A stretch of 64,000 bases of DNA. Origin: Hydrogenovibrio kuenenii DSM 12350 (GTDB lineage: Bacteria; Pseudomonadota; Gammaproteobacteria; Thiomicrospirales; Thiomicrospiraceae). This document shows positions 42,586 to 50,636 of the stretch, piece after piece. Positions within the stretch are counted from its first letter, which is position 1. Every line of letters begins with the position of its first letter. Location: contig NZ_JAGP01000001.1 in NCBI RefSeq assembly GCF_000526715.1, forward strand, positions 124,001-188,000. Direction: 5' to 3'. A program made the translations under genes and the position numbers. The notes beneath the pieces were generated by a model. The model did not search any database and had not been told where the DNA came from. It worked only from the letters and a program-made list of their open reading frames with translations.

Positions 42586-43635
42586 GTGAAGCGTTTTTTT
42601 TGCCGCTGTGGGCAAGAGATTTTTTTTAACAACTTATTCTGCGAGAGTTGTGGTCGAGACTTGGCTTATGATCCGTTGATTCAGAGTATGTGGAGTGGAG
42701 AGTTAAGTGAACAAGGGTTCTTGCCACATTATCAGGATGGTTCCAATACCAATGTGGTGTTGAAACCCTGTGATAATCGCCATTATCCAATCAATTGCAA
42801 TTGGTTGGTCACCGATGAGGCGGCATGCCAATGTATTTCATGTCAAACCACTCGGACGATTCCAGACATGAATGTACCGAAAAATCCGCAAAGGTGGCGT
42901 ATTCTTGAGCGGGCAAAGCGTCATTTATTTTCCACGCTCTTGTTGTTGAATTTGCCTATTCAGAATTATCGACAAGTGGTTAATGGATTGTCGTTTGATT
43001 TTCTGGAAGATAAACGAACCAATCCTAATGTGGCCTTGGAGCATGTTTTGACCGGACACAGTCATGGGCAAATAACATTAAATGCTGCGGAAGCCGATGA
43101 GGGGTTTTTGCACACCATGAAAGAAGAGATGGGGGAGCCATATCGTACGGTTCTTGGCCATTTTCGACATGAGATAGGACATTATTATTGGGATAAGTTG
43201 ATTAATAACCAACAAAGGTTGGAAGCCTTTAGAGAATTGTTCGGTGACGAGCGTCAAGACTATGATGAAGCGCTTAAGCGTTATTATGAAAACGGTGCCC
43301 CTGAGTTTCGCAGTCATCAGTATATTTCTATGTATGCAAGCAGTCATCCATTTGAAGATTGGGCAGAGACATGGGCTCACTATATGCATATAGTTGATAC
43401 TCTAGAAACCGCAGTGAGTTACGGTCTGAGTGTGTATAAGCCAAAGGTAAATGACTTTAATAGCTGGTATTCGGAGTGGGCAAGAGTTGCTCAGGTGATG
43501 AATGCTTTAAGTCGAAGCATGGGGCATGATGATGCCTATCCATTTGTTCTGACGGATATTGTTAAAGGTAAATTGAAGTTCATAGATAAGGTTGTAGATA
43601 GTTTTTCCGAACAGGGCGCAGAAGTGTTGAATTAA
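42586..43635 (+). CDS. Zinc-ribbon putative metallopeptidase
   Basis: This protein of 349 residues begins with a zinc ribbon (FFCRCGQEIFFNNLFCESCG) and a further Cys pair (CQCISCQT). The catalytic part has FRHEIGHYYWDKLI, an HExxH zinc-protease motif with a later Glu in FEDWAETWAHYMHI. This is the DUF2248-type putative peptidase often found with ATP-grasp/alpha-E genes. It starts at GTG 42586, 8 bp after AAGGAG. It may mature or degrade the product of the ATP-grasp enzyme (inference). No signal peptide, so cytoplasmic. Confidence 0.85.
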   Translation: MKRFFCRCGQEIFFNNLFCESCGRDLAYDPLIQSMWSGELSEQGFLPHYQDGSNTNVVLKPCDNRHYPINCNWLVTDEAACQCISCQTTRTIPDMNVPKNPQRWRILERAKRHLFSTLLLLNLPIQNYRQVVNGLSFDFLEDKRTNPNVALEHVLTGHSHGQITLNAAEADEGFLHTMKEEMGEPYRTVLGHFRHEIGHYYWDKLINNQQRLEAFRELFGDERQDYDEALKRYYENGAPEFRSHQYISMYASSHPFEDWAETWAHYMHIVDTLETAVSYGLSVYKPKVNDFNSWYSEWARVAQVMNALSRSMGHDDAYPFVLTDIVKGKLKFIDKVVDSFSEQGAEVLN

Positions 43636-43716
43636 AGTTAAGATTTGAGAGGAAAGGCCGATAACTTAATTTGAATTCTATACACTAAAATAAGTGATGT
43701 ATTCGAAGGGAAAGTC

Positions 43717-44070
43717 ATGGCCAAAAAGCAGTTTGATACGGAACTAGACAGGGAATGGATAGGTAAGCTTGTCAAAATGCCATTGGAGCAACGTAAACTG
43801 GAGTTGAAGCATTGTGATTTGCACTCACTTGCCAAAGCCTTGTCTGACTACCCCAATTGGCAATCAGAAAAGATTGCAGAAGCCCTTCAAAAACCTCTAT
43901 CTCAAGAATTTATTAAAGCTGTAAAAATCTACAAAGGTGAGTTGCCATTTCCTAAGAAAGTTCGAAAACGTATTCATGTATTAAATAAATCACGTTTAGC
44001 GACATCGATTTTTTTAGTGGTTTTGTTGATAGTTCTCATCTTTGTTTTGAATGTTTTATTTCCTTCGTAA
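43717..44070 (+). CDS. Small protein with C-terminal membrane anchor, unknown function
   Basis: This 117-residue protein is not recognised. A soluble, charged part (FDTELDREWIGKLVKMPLEQ, then RKLELKHCDLHSLAKALSDY) is followed by a basic hinge (FPKKVRKRIHVLNKSRLA) and one membrane helix (TSIFLVVLLIVLIFVLNVLF) at the very end, so it is probably tail-anchored in the inner membrane with the bulk in the cytoplasm. GAAGG precedes the ATG. It is 81 bp after the metallopeptidase and convergent with typA. Confidence 0.7.
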   Translation: MAKKQFDTELDREWIGKLVKMPLEQRKLELKHCDLHSLAKALSDYPNWQSEKIAEALQKPLSQEFIKAVKIYKGELPFPKKVRKRIHVLNKSRLATSIFLVVLLIVLIFVLNVLFPS

Positions 44071-44086
44071 ATCTTTTCGAGAGACA

Positions 44087-44115
44087 AAAAAAGCCCGCAA
44101 CCGCGGGCTTTTTTT
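44087..44115. terminator. Bidirectional terminator between the small membrane protein and typA
   Basis: AAGCCCGC and GCGGGCTT with loop AACC are flanked by A-run and T-run on either side, so both convergent genes can end here. Confidence 0.93.
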
Positions 44116-44128
44116 ATAAGCAAGTGAA

Positions 44129-45952
44129 TTAAGCTTTAGAACGACCAGCTCTTTTACGCTCGTTTTCGGTAAGTAATTTCTTACGGATACGAATGCTTTC
44201 TGGCGTGACTTCAACCAACTCATCGTCATCGATAAACTCAAGTGCTTGCTCAAGAGAGAAGCGAATTGGTGGTGTTAAAACTTGTGCTTCATCTGTACCT
44301 GATGCACGCATGTTGGTTAGCTGCTTCCCTTTTAGAGGGTTTACAGTTAGGTCGTTTGCGCGACTGTGCAGACCAATGATCATCCCTTCATAAACCTCTT
44401 CACCATGACCGATATACAGACGACCACGATCCTGTAGGTTGAATAGAGCGAAGGTCAATGCTTTACCTTGGCCGATAGAGATCAATACACCATTGGTGCG
44501 TTCACCCAAAGTGCCTGCAAACTTAGGACCATAATGAGAGAAGCTTGAGAAGATCAAACCGTTCCCTTGCGTTGCTGTCATAAATTCAGTGCGGAAACCA
44601 ATCAAACCACGCGAAGGGATGATGAAGTCAATACGCACGCGACCATGCCCGTCTGGTACCATGTCTTGCATTTCAGCTTTACGTTGTCCCAATTTTTCCA
44701 TGATGGTTCCTTGAGCTTCTTCAGGCACATCAACGGTTAGGTTTTCATAAGGCTCTTGTGTTTCACCATCAACTTCTTTGAAGATAACTTCAGGACGCGA
44801 AATACCCATTTCAAAGCCTTCGCGACGCATGGTTTCAATCAATACAGACAAGTGAAGTTCACCACGACCTGAAACACGGAATTTATTCGCATCTTCAGTA
44901 TCTTCAACGCGCAACGCAACGTTGGTTAGTAGCTCTTTGTCTAGACGCTCGCGAATTTGGCGAGAAGTCAGTAACTTACCTTCTTGTCCTACAAAAGGAG
45001 AATTATTGACTTGGAAAGTCATGCTAACAGTCGGTTCGTCAACTGTTAATGGTGGCAACGCTTCAACGGCAGTTGGATCACAAAGCGTGTCTGAAATATT
45101 TAGAGGGTCTAAACCACTAAAAGCGATAATGTCACCAGCGTGAGCTTCATCAACATTGACACGCTCAAGACCTAGGTAACCAAAAATTTCGCCCATTTTT
45201 CCGTTACGCTTAGCACCATTTTTATCAATAATCGTGATGTTCATGCCTACTTTGACTGATCCACGTTTGATACGACCAGTACCGATAATGCCTTTGTAAG
45301 TGTCGTAATCCAAAGAGATACACTGCATTTGGAAAGGGCCTTCGAAATCGACATCAGGTGGACTTACTTTTTCAACAATTGTTTCAAAAATAGGCGTCAT
45401 ATCCCCTTCGCGAACAGACTCATCATGTCCTGCAAAACCGTTCAAACCTGAAGCATAGATGACATCGAAATCCATTTGTTCGTCAGTTGCACCTAGGCGG
45501 TCAAACAAATCGAAAGTTTGATCCAATACCCAGTCAGGACGAGCACCAGGACGATCGATTTTGTTGATGACAACAATCGGGTTTAAGCCTTGTTGGAGTG
45601 CTTTTTCCGTTACAAAACGCGTTTGAGGCATAGGCCCTTCAACCGCATCAACCAGTAGTAATACAGAGTCTACCATCGACAAAATACGCTCAACTTCACC
45701 ACCAAAGTCAGCATGGCCTGGGGTGTCTACGATATTGATGCGGAAATCATTCCAGTTGATAGCGGTGTTTTTAGAAAGGATGGTGATACCACGCTCTTTT
45801 TCCAGATCATTGGAGTCCATTACGCGATCGCCAAGGTCTTTTCGAACATCGTCAAAGGTGCCGGATTGTTTGAGAAGTTGGTCAACTAGGGTAGTTTTAC
45901 CGTGGTCAACGTGGGCGATGATCGCAATATTGCGGATATGGTCTGCTTTCAT
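44129..45952 (-). CDS. typA: Ribosome-associated GTPase TypA/BipA
   Basis: This translational GTPase of the EF-G family helps ribosome assembly and stress adaptation. Full length (607 residues). The G-domain motifs are all present: [15 protein letters not shown] (P-loop), [20 protein letters not shown] (switch I), [14 protein letters not shown] (G3) and [13 protein letters not shown] (G4). EF-G-like domains follow, then the BipA-specific C-terminus ([20 protein letters not shown]). It is monocistronic between a terminator and a short upstream gap. Confidence 0.97.
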   Translation of the reverse strand: MKADHIRNIAIIAHVDHGKTTLVDQLLKQSGTFDDVRKDLGDRVMDSNDLEKERGITILSKNTAINWNDFRINIVDTPGHADFGGEVERILSMVDSVLLLVDAVEGPMPQTRFVTEKALQQGLNPIVVINKIDRPGARPDWVLDQTFDLFDRLGATDEQMDFDVIYASGLNGFAGHDESVREGDMTPIFETIVEKVSPPDVDFEGPFQMQCISLDYDTYKGIIGTGRIKRGSVKVGMNITIIDKNGAKRNGKMGEIFGYLGLERVNVDEAHAGDIIAFSGLDPLNISDTLCDPTAVEALPPLTVDEPTVSMTFQVNNSPFVGQEGKLLTSRQIRERLDKELLTNVALRVEDTEDANKFRVSGRGELHLSVLIETMRREGFEMGISRPEVIFKEVDGETQEPYENLTVDVPEEAQGTIMEKLGQRKAEMQDMVPDGHGRVRIDFIIPSRGLIGFRTEFMTATQGNGLIFSSFSHYGPKFAGTLGERTNGVLISIGQGKALTFALFNLQDRGRLYIGHGEEVYEGMIIGLHSRANDLTVNPLKGKQLTNMRASGTDEAQVLTPPIRFSLEQALEFIDDDELVEVTPESIRIRKKLLTENERKRAGRSKA

Positions 45953-46049
45953 TAAGAGCGCTCTCTGGAAAATTAAAAGAGCGTATTATACTGAAAACCT
46001 GAACGATTTTTGTTAATTGATTGAAATAATTGGCGTTTTAAATGAAAAA

Positions 46050-46067
46050 GGCGACCTTTTGGTCGCC
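46050..46067 (-). terminator. Terminator after the YeeE/YedE pair
   Basis: GGCGACC and GGTCGCC form a 7-bp stem with a 4-base loop. On the minus strand it is followed by TTTTTC, giving a good terminator 22 bp after the stop of the downstream transporter gene. Confidence 0.88.
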
Positions 46068-46088
46068 ACAACTCATGGAAAGTTTTTA

Positions 46089-46640
46089 TTAAGAACCGCA
46101 GCTATTGTCTGGGCAAGGGGGTACTTTGTTTTCATCGTCAAGATTTAAAGCTTTATGTCTGCGAGCCATCATTAGGTAGGTTTGTAGTAAGCCGTATGCC
46201 GTTGTTCCAATAAGGAGTCCAATCAATGCGAAGATAGCTCCGATTTTACCTTCGCCAATCATTGCAGGGATGGTGCCTGGGCAGGAGGCACTCATCCCCC
46301 AGCCAATTCCAAATAACATGGCGCCAACTATTAAACCTTTTTGGTATGGCTTTTTTACAAAATCCACTTCACTACCTGTCGCGATAGCACGAACCTTTAA
46401 GCGTTTTAGAATCAGTACTCCAATCATGGCAACTGTAACGGCTGTGCCAATGACAATCATTAATTGAAAGTTTTCAAATAAGAACATTTTGGCATGAAAG
46501 TCATAAGTGGTTGCACCTGCATGACTCATTAGAAAACCAAATAAAATACCCGTTAAGAGTCCAAAAAAGTTGTTACGGTAAAGGAAGCCAAATGAAACAA
46601 TATAATTACGGATACCGTCTTTCGCTGGAAGTTTGTGCAT
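46089..46640 (-). CDS. YeeE/YedE (DUF395) sulfur transporter, second half
   Basis: This inner-membrane protein has four to five helices and is a half-size member of the YeeE/YedE family; the E. coli-type TsuA member imports thiosulfate. The start is the ATG at 46640 (MHKLPAKDGIRN), after AGGAG; a longer frame to 46706 would overlap the previous gene. It contains GILFGFLMSHAGATTYDFHA and GVLILKRLKVRAI, and the family motif GIGWGMSASCPGTIPAMIGE with a conserved cysteine. The C-terminus carries two Cys (PPCPDNSCGS). It lies 10 bp after the first half-gene; together they make one transporter. Confidence 0.88.
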   Translation of the reverse strand: MHKLPAKDGIRNYIVSFGFLYRNNFFGLLTGILFGFLMSHAGATTYDFHAKMFLFENFQLMIVIGTAVTVAMIGVLILKRLKVRAIATGSEVDFVKKPYQKGLIVGAMLFGIGWGMSASCPGTIPAMIGEGKIGAIFALIGLLIGTTAYGLLQTYLMMARRHKALNLDDENKVPPCPDNSCGS

Positions 46641-46650
46641 GGTGATTCTC

Positions 46651-47139
46651 CTAGGTTCCGAAAAGTAAGCGTGTAGTAATAAAGGCGCTAACAAAGAAAA
46701 TGCCACCGGCGAGCAAACTTGGTGGGTTTAGCATTGCACCACCTACTAAAGCATGGCCTGTTGTGCACGCACCGGCTAGACGAGCACCAAACCCTAAAAG
46801 GGTTCCGCCTAAAATTAGCCAGATAGCGCGCCCCGCATCCGTTTGAGGAAAAATGCTGTCATACATACCCATGTCGAAACTGAAATGCCAAGGTTCAGGA
46901 GAGGAAAGGGCGCTTAGTAGACCACCAAATGGAATACCAATTAAGAACCAGAGTCTTGAATTGTTTAGTTTTGAGTATTCACCTACGCGGAAATATTCAA
47001 CATTTTTAAACATCAAACCACAGAAATTACCATATCCAGTAGAGCAACCGGCTGGTTTACCCATTAACCAGAAATGAAAAATAACAAATAGACCAATTGC
47101 TAGACCTGCAATCCAAGGGCTCCAAACGACAATTTGCAT
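46651..47139 (-). CDS. YeeE/YedE (DUF395) sulfur transporter, first half
   Basis: This is the upstream half-size YeeE/YedE protein, about 162 residues. The start is the ATG at 47139 (MQIVVWSPWIAGLAIG), because AAGGTG lies 6 bp before it; an in-frame ATG at 47154 has no ribosome site. Family features are GKPAGCSTGYGNFCGLMF (Cys), IGIPFGGLLSAL and GGTLLGFGARLAGACTTGHA with the conserved Cys that contacts sulfur substrates in TsuA. A periplasmic rhodanese is encoded just upstream, which suggests transport of a thiosulfate- or sulfane-type compound (inference). Confidence 0.88.
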   Translation of the reverse strand: MQIVVWSPWIAGLAIGLFVIFHFWLMGKPAGCSTGYGNFCGLMFKNVEYFRVGEYSKLNNSRLWFLIGIPFGGLLSALSSPEPWHFSFDMGMYDSIFPQTDAGRAIWLILGGTLLGFGARLAGACTTGHALVGGAMLNPPSLLAGGIFFVSAFITTRLLFGT

Positions 47140-47293
47140 GTGCGTCACCTTCATAAAATCAACTAATGTAAAGCTATTTTATGGCGGCAGAAACCCATGT
47201 GCAAAATGAGGTTTTTTGCTTTGATATAAGAAAATTTTATGGAATAAAACTATTTTTTATTCGTATAAGAGTATTAGGAGATTCTTAATAATA

Positions 47294-47319
47294 AAAAAGG
47301 AGCCCTTAAGCTCCTTTTT
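47294..47319 (-). terminator. Terminator after the rhodanese gene
   Basis: AAAAAGGAGC and GCTCCTTTTT with loop CCTTAA form a symmetrical stem 25 bp after the rhodanese stop. It separates that gene from the YeeE/YedE pair, which must then have its own promoter in 47140-47290. Confidence 0.9.
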
Positions 47320-47343
47320 ATTAAACAAAAAAACGTCTTGAAA

Positions 47344-47919
47344 TTATTTTAGTTCAAGAATGTCTTTCTTTAGCTTTTGAGTAAACGGTAGGTTGTCATT
47401 CATCCAGCCCACTTTGTTACGCTTACCATGGTCAGCTTTGTTTGGACCACCTTGGAAACCACCAACAAGAGTATAAGCGTGAGTAAAGCCATGCTTGGCC
47501 ATCATGTTAACGGCAACTGCTGAACGGTCACCAGAACGACACATGAAGATGATTTTGCTATCTTTGTTAAGACCTTTTGCTTTAACCAAAGCTTCAACTT
47601 CAGAAACGAATTGCTTGTTTTTTACAGTGCCAAAACGCTTTTTCTTAGCATCGTATTTAGAGAAATCACGATAAACTAAAGGGATATTTTTGTCGATAAC
47701 AGTAGGTGTACCAACAAACTCTAATTCTGCAGGTGTTCTAACATCGATGAAAAGAACCTTGTTACCGTCTTTCATTTTCATGTCATAAGCTTCTTGAGGA
47801 GAAGCATACAAACCTAGAGTTGTCTGTTTTTTCTTGCTGTGTGGCGTAGCTGCTGCAAAAGCAGAAACTGATGATAGAGCGAAAGTGACTGCTGCGAAGG
47901 TAAGTAATAGTTTTTTCAT
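47344..47919 (-). CDS. Periplasmic rhodanese-domain protein
   Basis: This is a sulfurtransferase-type protein exported by a signal peptide (MKKLLLTFAAVTFALSSVSA, cut after AFA). I use the ATG at 47919, 7 bp after AAGGA. The rhodanese domain includes NKVLFIDVRTPAELEFVGTP and the active loop IIFMCRSGDRSAVAVNMMAK, with the catalytic Cys in CRSGDRS. It may bind or pass sulfane sulfur in the periplasm. Context with YeeE/YedE genes supports a role in thiosulfate or polysulfide handling. A possible FNR/Anr box lies about 260 bp upstream. Confidence 0.9.
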   Translation of the reverse strand: MKKLLLTFAAVTFALSSVSAFAAATPHSKKKQTTLGLYASPQEAYDMKMKDGNKVLFIDVRTPAELEFVGTPTVIDKNIPLVYRDFSKYDAKKKRFGTVKNKQFVSEVEALVKAKGLNKDSKIIFMCRSGDRSAVAVNMMAKHGFTHAYTLVGGFQGGPNKADHGKRNKVGWMNDNLPFTQKLKKDILELK

Positions 47920-48178
47920 TATCAAATCCTTAGATAACTATTTTTATAGTAAAGTTTCATTACTCAGAAAGTCCGAGAACATAAGCATAGTAGCAACTCT
48001 TAAAATTTTGCGCTAAGAAAAAAATTTTTATCCTTATAAAAGGGATTGATACTTTAACGAAGGATTAGGGTTTGCTAGTTAGCGACAACCGTTTTAGTAG
48101 GTAAAAGGCGAGTCGAGAAATATTTTTTTAATTTCTGGTGAGGAAAAGTTTTCATATTTTTGTAAATATATACTTTGT

Positions 48179-48192
48179 TTGATTTATATCAA
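48179..48192. promoter_or_regulatory. FNR/Anr-type box
   Basis: TTGATTTATATCAA matches the FNR/Anr consensus TTGAT-N4-ATCAA perfectly. It lies in the 418-bp gap 47920-48337, upstream of the rhodanese gene (about 260 bp before its ATG), with a TATA-rich stretch about 30 bp further toward that gene. I see no other gene in this gap; a near-palindrome (GGAGCAGCTGTTCC, 48258-48271) lies after the diguanylate cyclase stop. Confidence 0.55.
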
Positions 48193-48337
48193 ACACGGTG
48201 TTTGGGTATATGTATTAGCTTTGAGATAGGCGCTATTTAATACTATTCAGTGCGGGGGGAGCAGCTGTTCCAGACATTCGGGTTTGAATTTTGTGCCATG
48301 GTTGTCGACGGCTTCACCATAATATCAAAGATTGAGA

Positions 48338-49777
48338 TTAATCCGTGATGACTTTATTTTTTCCGGTTTTCTTTGCTGTATACATAGCATCATCAAGTCG
48401 GTGGAAAATGCTATCAGGACTATCTCCAACACGACAGCTTGTTACGCCCACACTGATGGTGATAGGTTTGTTTCTCAATTTAATCAGAGCATCATCTTGT
48501 TCAATTTGATTTTTAAGATGCTCTGCTGTGAATTCAGCTGTTGTGAGAGATGTATTTGCCAAGGCAATAATAAACTCTTCACCACCCCAACGAGCAATGA
48601 GATTACCATCTTTGAATAGGTTGTGGAGAATTTCTCCCATCCGAGCAAGCACTTGATCACCAATTTGATGGCCTAGTTGGTCATTGATCTCCTTAAAGTC
48701 ATCAACATCAAAAAAGATTAGGCTCAGAGGGTGTCCGCTTTTTTGAGAAATAGGAAGTAACTTTTCAAAATATTCGTTAAACGAACGGCGATTTTTGAGA
48801 TGTGTTATTGGATCGTTGTGGGCGAAAAACTCTAGTTTACGGTTATAGCTACGCACAACGGTCAAGATAAAGAGTGTCACTACAAGGGTAATGATCAAGG
48901 AAATAGATAGGTTGAGATAAAAGGTTTTTCGCACCTGTTTGGTAAAGTCGTTTAGATCGGCTTGTACCAGCAAGTATGCTCCGAGCTCAGGTATATATTG
49001 GGTGTTCAATAAATAATGCTGGCCTTGTTGGGTATATTCCAACACCTTTTTTTCATTAGCATAAATGTCATTTTTTAGTTTAGCGAGAGCTGGAATATCG
49101 TTGATGCTAGAGAGCTTGTTGGTTTTTCGCTCTCTAAGAATTACTTTGCCATCCTTGTTAATAAAAAATACGGTAAATTGATACTGCTCTCTAAAGTGCT
49201 TTAGGATAGAGTCTATATAAGACATGCGCATGCCAATGCCCGTAGCCCCAATCAGTTTTCCAGAATTATCAAATATTTTATGGTTAATAAACATAATCAT
49301 GCTGTTACTGAATTTGTCGTTGTAATCCAGGTTGATTTCATGATTGTTTTTTTCGTTTTTAAACCGGAAATACCATTTGTTGTCCGGTTTGTCGGAGCTC
49401 ATTTTCTCAATGAAGCCCTTTTGAGAGTAATAGCGGAGTGTTTTTTCGGAAACCAGAAAGGTCACGAACATACCGTATTTTTCTTGGATGGTTTTTAGGT
49501 AACTTTGAATTTTTGTTGTGTCTTGTTCGTCATACACAAGCCAGTGTTTGACAAAAGTATCATGTGCCATAATCGATGAGATTAGGTTTGGTTGGATGAT
49601 ATTGCGCTGTATTTCGGTGGAAATATTATCGACAGACAGCGGCAAAGAGCGAGTTTTCAGCTCTTTTTGTTTGGCGCTTAAGGAAACCGAGAAGTTAATT
49701 AATGAAATTGAAATGGATAGAAATACCAGAAGCAGCGAAATCACAGCAACAATTTTAATGTTTGAGTCGAACTTCAT
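48338..49777 (-). CDS. Membrane diguanylate cyclase with Cache-like sensor
   Basis: This is a c-di-GMP synthase of 479 residues. TM1 (IKIVAVISLLLVFLSISISL) is followed by a periplasmic double-Cache-like domain (DTTKIQSYLKTIQEKYGMFV, FDNSGKLIGATGIGMRMSYI), TM2 near residues 280-305 and a C-terminal GGDEF domain with ARWGGEEFIIALA, an active GGEEF variant. NPITHLKNRRSFNEYF-like (DPITHLKNRRSFNEYF) marks the domain start. There is no EAL partner. The dCache form and its position suggest sensing of a small molecule in the periplasm. Confidence 0.9.
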   Translation of the reverse strand: MKFDSNIKIVAVISLLLVFLSISISLINFSVSLSAKQKELKTRSLPLSVDNISTEIQRNIIQPNLISSIMAHDTFVKHWLVYDEQDTTKIQSYLKTIQEKYGMFVTFLVSEKTLRYYSQKGFIEKMSSDKPDNKWYFRFKNEKNNHEINLDYNDKFSNSMIMFINHKIFDNSGKLIGATGIGMRMSYIDSILKHFREQYQFTVFFINKDGKVILRERKTNKLSSINDIPALAKLKNDIYANEKKVLEYTQQGQHYLLNTQYIPELGAYLLVQADLNDFTKQVRKTFYLNLSISLIITLVVTLFILTVVRSYNRKLEFFAHNDPITHLKNRRSFNEYFEKLLPISQKSGHPLSLIFFDVDDFKEINDQLGHQIGDQVLARMGEILHNLFKDGNLIARWGGEEFIIALANTSLTTAEFTAEHLKNQIEQDDALIKLRNKPITISVGVTSCRVGDSPDSIFHRLDDAMYTAKKTGKNKVITD

Positions 49778-49945
49778 TAACTAGGGAGTCCTTGTTTGGT
49801 TTAGCATGGTAAAAACCATTTTTTATTAGTGGTTTTGCGAATTATAACCAAATGACAGCGCTATTTTTAGGATTAAATCGTGACTTTGTTTGGTAGCAGT
49901 TTATATTCAAACAAAAGCACAATAGATAAGGGGCGCCAGATTATG

Positions 49946-50455
49946 TTAATAAACTGGCACCAAAGCGTAACCTTGTGCTTGCCAACCCATTACGGATAAA
50001 AAGCCGGAGCGAACCGGTTTTATGCCTGGGTATAACGTGTCATTATCGACTTTGAAATAAGCGGTCGCTGCAGAGCAAGCTTCCATCTTGACGCCCAAAT
50101 TAATCAAACGAGCAATCTGAGCTTTAATTTTCGGCAAAACTTCAGCGTGTTGGAATTCGACTTCTTCCGAAGGTTTGGTCGTAATGAACTTCACCGCGCT
50201 GGAGATGAACACCACTCTTAAATTTGGTTTTACACCTTCTTTGAGCAAGTTTTTATGATTGGTCTCAATACCTTTCAGGTAAGCCAGCATGACGTTGGGG
50301 TTCGATTTCCTGACGTCATAAAGTGTATGGATTTCGGTGATGCCTTGGAGAGCTTCTTTATTGTCAAGTTCCTGAGCCTGAGCGGAAAGTGGCATAAGCG
50401 AAACCAAGCTCAATAATAAACCGCAGAAAAGTGTTGAATTAGTGCCGATACGCAT
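49946..50455 (-). CDS. Periplasmic DsrE-family-like protein
   Basis: This is a 169-residue exported protein with a signal peptide (LFCGLLLSLVSLMPLSAQAQ). The mature part has a DsrE/F-like fold pattern: NPNVMLAYLKGIETNHKNLL, PNLRVVFISSAVKFITTKPS, IARLINLGVKMEACSAATAY, with a Cys at the position used for sulfur transfer in DsrE-type proteins. A strong AAAGGAGG precedes the ATG. Several exported DsrE-like proteins occur in sulfur oxidisers, but the specific role is unknown. The metH terminator separates it from the upstream metH. Confidence 0.75.
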   Translation of the reverse strand: MRIGTNSTLFCGLLLSLVSLMPLSAQAQELDNKEALQGITEIHTLYDVRKSNPNVMLAYLKGIETNHKNLLKEGVKPNLRVVFISSAVKFITTKPSEEVEFQHAEVLPKIKAQIARLINLGVKMEACSAATAYFKVDNDTLYPGIKPVRSGFLSVMGWQAQGYALVPVY

Positions 50456-50571
50456 CGTGTCCTCCTTTGGTTATGCCGATATTTTTATTGTTCTGATATG
50501 AACTCTATCACAAATTGTGTGAGAGGATTTATGCTAAAAACAGAAAATTGTTTTTGAGATAGAGGTCAAAG

Positions 50572-50618
50572 AAAATCTGCCAGGCTGGGTAAGTGAGCAC
50601 TCTGACAGTAGAGTGCTC
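50572..50618 (-). terminator. metH terminator hairpin next to a dispersed repeat copy
   Basis: GAGCACTCT (50595-50603) and AGAGTGCTC (50610-50618) form a perfect 9-bp stem just after the metH stop. A dispersed repeat (50572-50591, plus strand, one base short in the GGGG run) lies immediately beyond it. Confidence 0.7.
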
Positions 50619-50636
50619 CATGTTTCTGAGGCTGGA

